DNA of 64,000 bases from Bog-756 sp963704585 (GTDB taxonomy: Bacteria > Actinomycetota > Acidimicrobiia > Acidimicrobiales > RAAP-2), in assembly GCA_963704585.1 (NCBI GenBank), contig OY969919.1:620001-684000 (forward strand). The letters are read 5' to 3'. The translations under genes and the position numbers were made by a program. Numbering within the stretch: position 1 is the first letter of the stretch; each line of letters begins with the position of its first letter. Below are positions 7,948 through 15,610 of the stretch, piece after piece. Below the pieces are notes generated by a model that saw only the letters and a program-made list of their open reading frames with translations, made no database searches and was not told the DNA's origin.

Positions 7948-9413
7948 GTGTCCGCACCTCCGCTTCCCTCGCCGGCCGGGCTGTCGACCGGCCGGGCCTT
8001 CCAGAAGTAGTTGTGAACGCTCTCGGCGGTGTAGAGCCGGCGGAAGGTCATCTCGACCCGCGCGCCGATGGCGATCGTCTCGGGGTCGACGTCGGTCATC
8101 TCGCAGCGGTAGCGGCCGCCTCCGTCGAAGTCGACCACCGCGCCGACGACGGGCGGCGAGAGGCTGTACGCGAGGCGGTCCACCGTGAAGGTGGCCACCC
8201 GGCCCGCCACATCGGCCATCCGGACCGGCTCCATCCGGTCGATCGCACGGCACCGCAGGCAGACCCGGGCCGGCGGGAGGTGGCGGAAGCCGCACGCCTG
8301 GCAGTCGCTCGCCTCGAACCCGCTCTTCCACCGGGTGGACCGCCAGGTCGCGGGCGCGCCCGGTCGCTGCGGGTCGGGCCGGCGCGGCGGCTCGCGCCGC
8401 AGCTCGCCGCGCCAGGTGAGGAACCGCGCGTAGGGGAGGTCGTCCCGGCCGCCGGCGGCAATCGCCCCGACGCTCGCAGCGCCGGCCGCCTCGCGGGCGG
8501 CGAGCACGGCGGGCAGGGCCTCGGTGGCCCGGAACACGAAGGCGTCCGCGCCGTCGCCGAGGGTCACCACGCCGAGCACCTCCCCCGGGCTCGCCTGTTC
8601 GAGCGCGTCGACCAGGGAGAGCCAGGGGTGCGCGGCACCCAGGTTGCCGACCACCGGGGTCCGGTCCGCGACGACCGCGTCGCCCGGGACACCCAGCGCG
8701 CCGCGGGCCGCCTGGACCGCGCGCTGGTGGAGCCCGGCGACGATCAGCCGGTCGACGTCGGTCGCCAGGATCCCGGCCCGCTTGAGCGCCTCCGCCCAGG
8801 CCGCCTCCGCGAGCGGCACGGCGACCTCCTGGCCGAAGCGCTCCTCCCACTGGCGCGAGCCCGTCTCACCGGGCACCCGCCAGCGGTCGAGGTACTCCGC
8901 GCTCTGCGCGGCGTGGGCGACGAGCTCGGCGGCCACCGGCGCGTCGCCGCTGTCGCCGAAGACGAGCGCGACCGCACCGTCACCGCCGTCACGCTCCTCG
9001 GGCCCGCCGGCCGGGCCCGTGCGCAGGTCGGCGACGACCGCCATCGCCCGGCGCTCGCCGGCCACCGCCTGGGACGCGCGGACCGCGGCCGCGCCGGAGC
9101 GCACCGAGCCGGCCAGGTCGTATGCCGCGGCCCATGGCGGCAGATCGAGCGCGGCGTGGATCGCGGTTGCGTTGGTCTTGTCCAGGTAGGCGGGCGCCGG
9201 CGTCGCGAAGAAGAGGTCTTCGGGCGCGGAGCCGGCCAACGGCGCGAGCGCCCGTCGGCCCGCCTCGACCCCGAGCGTCGTGGCGTCCTCGTCGTAGGAG
9301 GCGACCGACCGGGTCCCGCGACCGGTCGGGCCGCCGAGCGTCGCGCCGATCGCCGAGCGCTGGAGGCGCCAGTACGGCAGATAGACACCCCAGGAGAGGA
9401 TTCCTGCACCCAC
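7944..9413 (-). CDS. HMG-CoA synthase-like protein fused to a zinc ribbon/OB-fold (DUF35) domain
   Basis: A 489-residue protein. Residues 1-330 have the thiolase/HMG-CoA synthase fold (start GAGILSWGVYLPYWRL). Residues 371-388 form a zinc ribbon (Cys371, Cys374, Cys385, Cys388), followed by an OB-fold to the end (residues 400-475). DUF35 domains bind acyl-CoA substrate for thiolase partners. The region that should hold the nucleophilic Cys reads DLAGSVRSG (99-107), so the catalytic Cys is apparently absent and the protein may be structural. The stop overlaps the thiolase start (GTGA). The start ATG at 9413 is followed at once by the first conserved strand. Its promoter is in the 161-nt divergent gap shared with the 9575 gene. 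Confidence 0.85.
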   Translation of the reverse strand: MGAGILSWGVYLPYWRLQRSAIGATLGGPTGRGTRSVASYDEDATTLGVEAGRRALAPLAGSAPEDLFFATPAPAYLDKTNATAIHAALDLPPWAAAYDLAGSVRSGAAAVRASQAVAGERRAMAVVADLRTGPAGGPEERDGGDGAVALVFGDSGDAPVAAELVAHAAQSAEYLDRWRVPGETGSRQWEERFGQEVAVPLAEAAWAEALKRAGILATDVDRLIVAGLHQRAVQAARGALGVPGDAVVADRTPVVGNLGAAHPWLSLVDALEQASPGEVLGVVTLGDGADAFVFRATEALPAVLAAREAAGAASVGAIAAGGRDDLPYARFLTWRGELRREPPRRPDPQRPGAPATWRSTRWKSGFEASDCQACGFRHLPPARVCLRCRAIDRMEPVRMADVAGRVATFTVDRLAYSLSPPVVGAVVDFDGGGRYRCEMTDVDPETIAIGARVEMTFRRLYTAESVHNYFWKARPVDSPAGEGSGGADT

Positions 9414-9466
9414 GTTCTGCGACCTCGTTCCCCGGCGGACGGACGGAAGCGGCGTTTCCGCGGGAG

Positions 9467-9498
9467 AGCATAGTGGCCTCTCGCTTCGCCTCTAGACT
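9467..9498. promoter_or_regulatory. Divergent intergenic region with two -10-like boxes
   Basis: The gap between 9413 and 9575 contains no gene. It carries TAGACT at 9493-9498 (rightward) and TATGCT as the complement of 9467-9472 (leftward), both fitting TANNNT. Convincing -35 boxes are missing, so these are tentative promoters for the acyl-CoA dehydrogenase and the thiolase pair. Confidence 0.3.
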
Positions 9499-9574
9499 GC
9501 GCTCGGCCCGCCCGTGCCGCCCGGCCCGGCGGCGGTGCGCACCGTCCGGCGGGCCGACCACGCGTGGGGGACCG

Positions 9575-10726
9575 ATGCGCCGACGGCCGTTCGACGACGA
9601 GCACGACGACTTCCGCGACAGCTTCCGCCGTTTCGTCGAGACCGAGATGCTCCCGCACTCCGCGGTGTGGGACGCAGCCGGCATCGTCGACCGCGAGGTC
9701 TTCGCCAAGGCGGGCGCCCACGGCTTCCTCGGGATGGGCATCCCGACGGAGCTCGGCGGTGGGGGGAATCCGGACTTCCGCTTCAACCTGATCGTCGCCG
9801 AGGAGCTCCACCGGGTGGGCATGAACGCCGCCGCCCTCGGCTTCGCCCTCCACAACGACATCTGCCTCCCGTACTTCCTCCACTACTGCGCGTCCGAGCA
9901 GGCGGAGCGCTGGCTGCCGGGCATCGCGGCCGGCGAGCGGATCCTCGCGATCGCGATGACCGAGCCCTCGGCAGGTTCCGATCTCGCCTCGATCGCCATG
10001 TCCGCCACCCTCGACGGCGACACCTACGTGCTGAACGGCTCGAAGACGTTCATCACCAACGGGATCAACGCCGACCTGGTGGTCTGCGCGGTCAAGACCG
10101 ATCCCGCGCTGACCCACAAGGGGATCAGCCTCGTGGTCGTCGAGGCGGGCACCCCCGGGTTCACCCGCGGGCGCAACCTCGACAAGATCGGCATGCACGC
10201 CCAGGACACGGCCGAGCTCTTCTTCACGGACTGCCGGATCCCGGCGGGCAACCTGCTCGGCGCGGAGGGCGAGGGATTCACCCAGCTGGTGAGCAACCTC
10301 CCCCAGGAGCGCCTCTCGCTCGCGGCGGGCGGCCTGGCCGGGGCACGGGCGGCGTTCGACTGGACCGTCGAGTACGTGCGCGAGCGCACCGCCTTCGGGG
10401 CACCGATCGGCTCCTTCCAGAACACGCGGTTCACCCTCGCCGAGCTCGCGACCGAGCTCGCGCTCGGCGAGTCGTTCCTCGACCAGTGTGCGCTCGCCCT
10501 CAACGACGGCCTGCTCACCGCCGAGGACGCCGCGATGGCCAAGTGGTGGTGCACCGAGCTGCAGGGCCGGACCACCGACCGGTGCCTCCAGCTCCACGGC
10601 GGGTACGGCTACATGAGCGAGCTCCCGATCGCGAAGGCGTACCTCGACGGGCGGGTCACCACGATCTACGGCGGCACGACCGAGATCATGAAGGAGATCA
10701 TCGGTCGGTCGCTCCGTCTCGCGTAG
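9575..10726 (+). CDS. Acyl-CoA dehydrogenase, long-chain (LCAD) type
   Basis: A 383-residue FAD-dependent acyl-CoA dehydrogenase of normal length. AMTEPSAGSDLA and NGSKTFITNG are the flavin and substrate loops, and QLHGGYGYMSE is the C-terminal helix. The region after it reads IYGGTTEIM, so the Glu of medium-chain enzymes (YEG) is a Gly here. The segment NLPQERLSLA places a Glu at residue 245, where long-chain acyl-CoA dehydrogenase has its catalytic base. The overall pattern (QLHGGYGYM, PIAKAYLDGRV, EIMKEII) is strikingly like vertebrate LCAD. The start is decided by GGGGG just upstream of ATG 9575. It is monocistronic and divergent from the thiolase pair. Confidence 0.94.
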   Translation: MRRRPFDDEHDDFRDSFRRFVETEMLPHSAVWDAAGIVDREVFAKAGAHGFLGMGIPTELGGGGNPDFRFNLIVAEELHRVGMNAAALGFALHNDICLPYFLHYCASEQAERWLPGIAAGERILAIAMTEPSAGSDLASIAMSATLDGDTYVLNGSKTFITNGINADLVVCAVKTDPALTHKGISLVVVEAGTPGFTRGRNLDKIGMHAQDTAELFFTDCRIPAGNLLGAEGEGFTQLVSNLPQERLSLAAGGLAGARAAFDWTVEYVRERTAFGAPIGSFQNTRFTLAELATELALGESFLDQCALALNDGLLTAEDAAMAKWWCTELQGRTTDRCLQLHGGYGYMSELPIAKAYLDGRVTTIYGGTTEIMKEIIGRSLRLA

Positions 10727-10785
10727 CGCGGTCCGGGCGCGCTCAGCGTTCCGGGTCGGCCAATGCCGATCGCAGCGCGCCCCCG

Positions 10786-10813
10786 TTGCGTCCCTCGGGC
10801 ACCGGGCTACACT
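10786..10813 (+). promoter_or_regulatory. Predicted promoter of the 10888 gene, abutting an operator
   Basis: TTGCGT (10786-10791), a 16-nt spacer and TACACT (10808-10813). The palindrome at 10814-10831 starts at the very next base and covers the expected start site near 10820, the classical geometry for repression. Confidence 0.5.
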
Positions 10814-10831
10814 ACTAGTCGATCGGCTAGT
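10814..10831. promoter_or_regulatory. TetR-type operator candidate, site 1 (shared motif)
   Basis: ACTAGTCGATCGGCTAGT is an 18-bp near-perfect inverted repeat with one mismatched pair. Its core CTAGTCGATCGGCTAG matches the palindrome CTAGCCGTTCGGCTAG at 12751-12766, in front of the neighbouring TetR gene, at 14 of 16 positions. Shared motif plus gene proximity suggests that the TetR protein represses both genes. Confidence 0.65.
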
Positions 10832-10887
10832 TCCGGGGCGGCAACCGGCGTAGGCCCACCGTCCCGCCGCGCACCAGGGGGTCCACC

Positions 10888-12063
10888 GTGTCCGACGACG
10901 CACTGACCGACGCCGCACTGACCGACGCCGAGCAGCTCGAGGGCTTTCTCGACATCCGCAAACCCGGCGCCCACCTCGAGGAGGGTGTGGTGGAGGACGA
11001 CTTCGTCCTCGCCCTCGGGATCGACCTCACCAACTACGAGAAGTTTCCCCGCGTCGACGACGCCGTCACCTATCCGCGCGGCGCGCTCGACATCCGCGCC
11101 GAGCTCGACGTCGACTCCGGTGCGGAACTCCCCGACTACAGCGGCCCCTATCGGGCCGACCTGCGGCTGACCGACTTCTCGCGAGAGGCACTGTCCGAGC
11201 GGTGGCTGCCGTGGGCCGAGGCCTACCTGCAGCTCTGCGTCGACGGCTGGGCCGGCGAGGTCCGCCGACGGTACGGCGGCGACGTGGCCGCAGAGATCGA
11301 GTGGCAGGCCTGGAACGACCAGGTCGTCCCCGAGCTCGAGCGCATGCGGGACGAGTACCTCCCGACGTTCGTGAGCTCCGACGACCCGAACGGGTCGGTG
11401 CCCGAAGCGAGGCGCGCGACGACCCGGGTCGTCTACGGCTGGCTGTTCAGCCCGCGGCCCGAGGCGACCTCCCTCACGAAGCCCGAGCTCGTCCGCTGGG
11501 TGCTCGGAAGCCACGAGTACCTCCTCCAGTGCATCGAGGCGTGGGCGACCCAAGTCACCGTCCGTTACGGCCTCGACGTCATGTTCGACATCCAGTGGCA
11601 CCTGTGGGGCAACACCGTGCTCCCCGGTGCGAAGCGGCTGAAGGCCGAGTACCTGGGCATCGACGGCACGACGGTGGCCGACTGGATGAAGGACCTCCAG
11701 TGCGACGCGACGGCGCTGCCCGGAAAGGCGTTCGACGTCTCCTTCGAGATGCCCGAGCCCGAGGTCGGCATCATGACCTTCAACCGATGCGTGGCGGTCA
11801 ACCAGTGGGAGTCGATGGGGCGGCCCGACATCCTCGAGAAGAACTGCAACTCCACGTGCCCGAAGTCGATGGTCGTGACGACCAAGCTGTACAACCCGAA
11901 CATGAAGGTCGACATCCTCGCGATCCCGCCGCGCAAGGACCCCGGTGACGTGTGCTGCAAGTGGCGGTTCAGCATGCGTGGCCCCGACGATCCCGAGTAC
12001 GTGCCCGTCGAGCTCCAGACCCGCCCGCCGACCCGTCCGCCGACCCGTCCGCCGGGCGACTGA
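10888..12063 (+). CDS. Protein of unknown function with an internal duplication and Cys-rich C-terminus
   Basis: A 391-residue cytoplasmic-looking protein with no signal peptide; GTG 10888 has AGGGG upstream. Residues ~100-158 and ~200-256 are copies of one helical unit: both have Glu-x-Leu near the start, a Cys-x-x-x-Trp-Ala helix (CVDGWA, CIEAWA), RYG, then W-x-x-W (WQAW, WHLW), a VxP turn and EYL at the end. The C-terminal domain has Cys301, 320, 324 and a Cys356-Cys357 pair. The ending GDVCCKWRFSM faintly recalls the DUF6125/thiazoline-carboxylate hydrolase-like fold; this is a guess. A (Thr-Arg-Pro-Pro)x3 tail closes it. Its promoter carries the TetR operator, so it is likely ligand-induced. 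Confidence 0.75.
   Translation: MSDDALTDAALTDAEQLEGFLDIRKPGAHLEEGVVEDDFVLALGIDLTNYEKFPRVDDAVTYPRGALDIRAELDVDSGAELPDYSGPYRADLRLTDFSREALSERWLPWAEAYLQLCVDGWAGEVRRRYGGDVAAEIEWQAWNDQVVPELERMRDEYLPTFVSSDDPNGSVPEARRATTRVVYGWLFSPRPEATSLTKPELVRWVLGSHEYLLQCIEAWATQVTVRYGLDVMFDIQWHLWGNTVLPGAKRLKAEYLGIDGTTVADWMKDLQCDATALPGKAFDVSFEMPEPEVGIMTFNRCVAVNQWESMGRPDILEKNCNSTCPKSMVVTTKLYNPNMKVDILAIPPRKDPGDVCCKWRFSMRGPDDPEYVPVELQTRPPTRPPTRPPGD
12019..12054 (+). repeat. Three 12-nt tandem repeats in the end of the 10888 gene
   Basis: Three consecutive copies of ACCCG(C/T)CCGCCG encode the Thr-Arg-Pro-Pro tail. The unit length is a multiple of three, so copy-number change keeps the frame. Confidence 0.8.
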
Positions 12064-12085
12064 GCCCACACGACCGGCCCGGCCC

Positions 12086-12718
12086 TCAGCCGCGGGCCGA
12101 CCGTGCCCGCCGCGGGGTGCCGGATGCGCCGTCGGGGAGGCCGGCGAGCCGGCCGGCGAGCACGAGGAGCTGCCGCCGGAGGGTCTCGTCGTCGAGGTCG
12201 GCGACGAGCGGGTGCATCACCGCACCGCTGATCGCCGCCATGAAGAGCACCGTGGACAGGCGGCCGTCGGGCACGTCGCCGACGAGCAGGCGGGTGAACC
12301 GGTCGATCACGTCGCGGAACCGCTCGTCGTCCCGGAAGAGTCGCAGCACGTAGGGATCGGCCATGAGCACGCTCATCGTGCGGCGCCGGTCGACGGCGAG
12401 GTCCACGACGCCCTCGACCAGCGCGCGTCGCGCCCGCCCCGTCGAGCGCTCGGCGCCTGCGGACTCGACGACCGCATCGAGGCGGCCGAGCTCCGCCTCC
12501 GCCGCGGCGAGCACGATGGCGTCCTTCGTGCGGTACTGGTGGTAGACGGCCGCCTTGGTCACGCCGAGCTCGTCGGCGATCATCTGGAGCGACGTACCGC
12601 CGACACCCTGGCGGGCGAAGAGCTCGAGCGCAGCCGCGACGACCCGGGCCTGCGCATGCCGCGGCCCGGTCGGCCCCTGCCCTTCCACGGCGTCCACGGC
12701 TCGCACTGAACGGCCCAC
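12086..12718 (-). CDS. TetR-family transcriptional regulator
   Basis: A 210-residue repressor-type regulator. After a short N-terminal extension, residues ~15-65 form the TetR helix-turn-helix (ARVVAAALELFARQG, TSLQMIADELGVTKAAVYHQYRTKD). The rest is an all-helical ligand domain. The start is chosen as GTG 12718, because a TAGGCT -10 box lies 7 nt upstream (leaderless); in-frame GTGs at 12706 and further downstream are possible. A palindrome at 12751-12766 lies 32 nt upstream, and the same motif occurs at 10814-10831 before the unknown gene. Autoregulation plus control of that gene is the simplest reading. It is convergent with 10888-12063, 22 nt away. Confidence 0.9.
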   Translation of the reverse strand: MGRSVRAVDAVEGQGPTGPRHAQARVVAAALELFARQGVGGTSLQMIADELGVTKAAVYHQYRTKDAIVLAAAEAELGRLDAVVESAGAERSTGRARRALVEGVVDLAVDRRRTMSVLMADPYVLRLFRDDERFRDVIDRFTRLLVGDVPDGRLSTVLFMAAISGAVMHPLVADLDDETLRRQLLVLAGRLAGLPDGASGTPRRARSARG

Positions 12719-12750
12719 GGCGGCGAGCCTACCGAACCACTTGTCAGGAC

Positions 12751-12766
12751 CTAGCCGTTCGGCTAG
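12751..12766. promoter_or_regulatory. TetR-type operator candidate, site 2
   Basis: CTAGCCGTTCGGCTAG: perfect 7-bp arms around a TT centre, in the divergent gap between the TetR gene and the P450 gene. It matches the site at 10814-10831. Confidence 0.65.
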
Positions 12767-12837
12767 CTTTCGCGTCCCTTTTCGGGGCCCGCGTCGAAGT
12801 CGGCCGCGCCGAGGCACACTTGCCACCTGCCCAACTT

Positions 12838-12859
12838 TGGTGTCAGATATGTGTCACCA
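12838..12859. promoter_or_regulatory. Imperfect 22-bp palindrome upstream of the first P450
   Basis: TGGTGTCAGAT and ATGTGTCACCA form an inverted repeat symmetric at 18 of 22 positions, ending 21 nt before the P450 start codon. It differs from the CTAG-type site at 12751, so a second regulator is implied, most simply the TetR encoded directly after the P450 (14086-14691). Confidence 0.5.
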
Positions 12860-12880
12860 ATATCGGCCACGGGGTGGACC

Positions 12881-14089
12881 ATGACGACCGAGCAGACCGA
12901 CGAGCGGACCGACCTCTACTGGGACCCCTACGACGTCGCCATCACCGCAGACCCGTACCCGGTCTACCGGCGGATGCGCGACGAGGCGCCGCTCTACTAC
13001 AACGAGGTGCTCGACTTCTTCGCGGTCACCCGCGCCGAGGACGTCGAGCGCGGCCTCCTCGACGCCGCCACCTTCATCTCGGGCAAGGGCGGCATCCTCG
13101 AGCTCATCCGTTCCGACATCGAGCTCCCGCCCGGGGTGTTCATCTTCGAGGACCCGCCGGCCCACACGATCCACCGCCGGCTCATGTCGCGGGTCTTCTC
13201 ACCGCGACGGGTCGCCGAGCTCGAGGACAAGGTCCGCGAGTTCAGCGCCCAGTGTCTCGACCCGCTCGTCGGCGCAGACCGGTTCGACATCATCGCCGAG
13301 CTCGGCGCCCAGGTGCCGATGCGAACGATCGGGATGCTCCTCGGGGTCCCCGAGTCCGACCAGGAGGCGGTCCGCGACCACGCGGACGCCAACCTGCGCA
13401 CCGAGGCGGGCAAGCCGATGCGCGTCTCGACCGAGCGGCTGCTGAGCGGCGACCTGTTCGGGGAGTACATCGACTGGCGGGCCGAGCACCCCTCAGACGA
13501 CCTGATGACCGACCTCCTCAACGCGGAGTTCGTCGACGAGACCGGCGAGCGCCGGCGCCTCGGCCGCCAGGAGCTCCTCACCTACATCGAGGTGATCTCC
13601 GGGGCGGGCAACGAGACCACGAACCGGTTGATCGGCTGGTCCGCGAAGGTGCTCGCCGAGCACCCGGACCAGCGGCGCGAAGTGGTGGAGGACCGGAGCC
13701 TCCTCCCGCACGCGATCGAGGAGATCCTCCGCTTCGAGCCGCCCGCACACCACATGGCGCGCTCGGTCGCGACGGACGTCGAGGTGCAGGGCCGGACGGT
13801 CCCCGAGGGGAGCGTGATGATCTTCCTAGTCGGGTCGGCGAACCACGACGAACGACGGTTCCCCGACGGCGACGCGTTCGACATCCACCGCGACCACAGT
13901 GGGATCCTCACCTTCGGCCACGGCGTCCACTTCTGTCTCGGCGCGGCCCTCGCGAGGCTCGAAGGCCGGATCGTCCTCGACGAGCTGCTCTCGCGCTTCC
14001 CCGAGTGGGAGGTCGACCTCGCCGCGGCCAAACTCTCCCCGACCTCGACGGTCCGGGGATGGGAGACCCTCCCCGTCGTCCTGCCGTGA
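12881..14089 (+). CDS. Cytochrome P450
   Basis: A 402-residue soluble bacterial class I P450. The I-helix oxygen-binding motif GAGNETT, the K-helix ExxR (EEILR) and the haem loop FGHGVHFCLG with ligand Cys352 are intact. It would hydroxylate a hydrophobic substrate using electrons from a ferredoxin; no ferredoxin gene is visible nearby. ATG 12881 follows GGGGTGG. It shares long stretches with the P450 at 15611 (DPYPVxRRxRxEAPLYYNE, LAEHPDQRRE, HPSDDLMTxLLNAEF), so the two are tandem-duplicate paralogues. The stop overlaps the GTG of the TetR gene (GTGA). Confidence 0.96.
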   Translation: MTTEQTDERTDLYWDPYDVAITADPYPVYRRMRDEAPLYYNEVLDFFAVTRAEDVERGLLDAATFISGKGGILELIRSDIELPPGVFIFEDPPAHTIHRRLMSRVFSPRRVAELEDKVREFSAQCLDPLVGADRFDIIAELGAQVPMRTIGMLLGVPESDQEAVRDHADANLRTEAGKPMRVSTERLLSGDLFGEYIDWRAEHPSDDLMTDLLNAEFVDETGERRRLGRQELLTYIEVISGAGNETTNRLIGWSAKVLAEHPDQRREVVEDRSLLPHAIEEILRFEPPAHHMARSVATDVEVQGRTVPEGSVMIFLVGSANHDERRFPDGDAFDIHRDHSGILTFGHGVHFCLGAALARLEGRIVLDELLSRFPEWEVDLAAAKLSPTSTVRGWETLPVVLP

Positions 14090-14691
14090 CGGACGGTCGG
14101 CGGTCGTATGACAACACCCGCCGGCGGGAGCAGGCCGCCGACACGCGGCGACGGATCGTGGAGGCGGGCTCCGAGCTCCTGCACGCATCGCACATCCGCG
14201 ACTGGGGCGGGATCACGGTCCGGGCCGTCGCCGAGCGCGCCGGGGTGCACGAGCGCACGGTCTACCGGCACTTCGCCAACGAGCGCGTGCTGCGCGAGGC
14301 CGTCATGGCCGCGGTCGAGGAAGAGGCCGGCGTCGAGCTCGAGGGCATGCGCCTCGAGGACGTCTCGAAGGTCGCGAGCCGGATCCTCGAGTACATCGCC
14401 TCGTTCCCGCCCGAACCCCGGCCTCTCCTCGATCCCACGCTCACGGCGGCCAACCGGCGCCAGCACGCGACGCTCCTCGACGCGGTCGGGACCGCCGCGC
14501 CGGCGTGGTCGGCCGACGACCGGACCATGGCGGCCGCGGTGCTCGACGTGCTCTGGAGCGTCTCGACCTACGAACGGCTCGCCCGCGACTGGGAGCTCGA
14601 TCCCGACCGGGTGGTCCGGACCGTCGTGTGGGTCATCGGCATGGTGGAGGCGGCGGTGCGCGACGGTCGGGGGCCCGGCGATGCGCGCTGA
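14086..14691 (+). CDS. TetR-family transcriptional regulator (coupled to P450)
   Basis: A 201-residue regulator. The helix-turn-helix is at residues ~20-65 (RRRIVEAGSELL, ITVRAVAERAGVHERTVYRHFANE), followed by a helical ligand-binding domain with several Trp. It is translated from the GTG that overlaps the P450 stop, so it is made together with the enzyme. The imperfect palindrome at 12838 in front of the P450 is a plausible target; this is inference. Confidence 0.92.
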   Translation: MTDGRRSYDNTRRREQAADTRRRIVEAGSELLHASHIRDWGGITVRAVAERAGVHERTVYRHFANERVLREAVMAAVEEEAGVELEGMRLEDVSKVASRILEYIASFPPEPRPLLDPTLTAANRRQHATLLDAVGTAAPAWSADDRTMAAAVLDVLWSVSTYERLARDWELDPDRVVRTVVWVIGMVEAAVRDGRGPGDAR

Positions 14692-14799
14692 CCACGCCGC
14701 TCCGACCGGGTCGCACGGCGCCGATCGCCGCGGGCACCCCGACGTAGTATTGGCGTCGCCGTCGAACCGGTTGCGGGGAAGAGGGGGAGGTCGCTGAGC

Positions 14800-15546
14800 G
14801 TGCGGACCGTCATCGTGGGTGCGTCGAGCGGCCTCGGCCGCTGCATCGCCAAGGGCCTGGCGGAGCGCGGCGGCAAGCTGGCCGTTCTCGCGCGGCGCTA
14901 CGACCGTCTCACCGACGCGGCCAAGGAGGCCGGGCCGGGCGCCCTCGCCATCGCCTGCGACGTGACCGACGAGTCGTCGGTCCGCAGCGCGATCGCGGAG
15001 GCCGCCGCTGGGCTCGGCGGGATCGACGCCCTCGTCTACACCGTGGGGGTCGGACCGCTCGTGCGGCTGGCCGACATGGACGCGGCCACCTGGCGCGAGA
15101 CCCTCGACGCCAACGTCGTCGGCGCGGCGCTGGTCACCGCGGCGGCCATCCCCCACCTGGTCGAGAGCAAGGGCGTGGCCGCCTACCTCTCGTCGGTGAG
15201 CGCGTCGATGACGCCCCCCTGGCCCGGTCTCGCCGCGTACGTGGTGAGCAAGGCCGCGCTCGACAAGCTGGTCGACGCCTGGCGGGCCGAGCATCCCGAG
15301 CTCGGGTTCACCCGGGTCATCGTCGGCGAGTGCGCCGGCGGCGAGGGCGACTCGATGACCCAGTTCGCGTCGAACTGGGATCCCGAGCTCGCCGCCGAGC
15401 TCGGGACCATGTGGCTCGGGCGCAACTACTTCACCGGGCACCTGCTCGACGTCGAGAGCCTGGTCAACGTCCTCGACAGCGTGCTGCGCGTCGGCGCGAC
15501 GGCGAGCGTGCCGTCGGTTACCGTCGCCGCGAGAGTGGTCGAATGA
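14800..15546 (+). CDS. Short-chain dehydrogenase/reductase (SDR)
   Basis: A 248-residue classical SDR. The Rossmann motif GASSGLGR is at residues ~7-14, CDVTD marks the adenine-site acid, YLSSVSAS holds the catalytic Ser, and AYVVSKAAL the Tyr-x-x-x-Lys pair. It oxidises or reduces a hydroxyl/keto group with NAD(P). GTG 14800 has GGGGGAGG at a good distance, and a TAGTAT -10 box lies at 14745-14750. It sits between the two P450 genes, so it may act on a hydroxylated P450 product. The C-terminal substrate part (MWLGRNYFTGHLLD) is non-canonical, so specificity is unknown. Confidence 0.93.
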   Translation: MRTVIVGASSGLGRCIAKGLAERGGKLAVLARRYDRLTDAAKEAGPGALAIACDVTDESSVRSAIAEAAAGLGGIDALVYTVGVGPLVRLADMDAATWRETLDANVVGAALVTAAAIPHLVESKGVAAYLSSVSASMTPPWPGLAAYVVSKAALDKLVDAWRAEHPELGFTRVIVGECAGGEGDSMTQFASNWDPELAAELGTMWLGRNYFTGHLLDVESLVNVLDSVLRVGATASVPSVTVAARVVE

Positions 15547-15610
15547 GCCCAGGACCGGGAGCCGTGCCCCGCCCGCGTGCGAGAGTCCGTCCGAGGAAGG
15601 AGCCAGTGAC

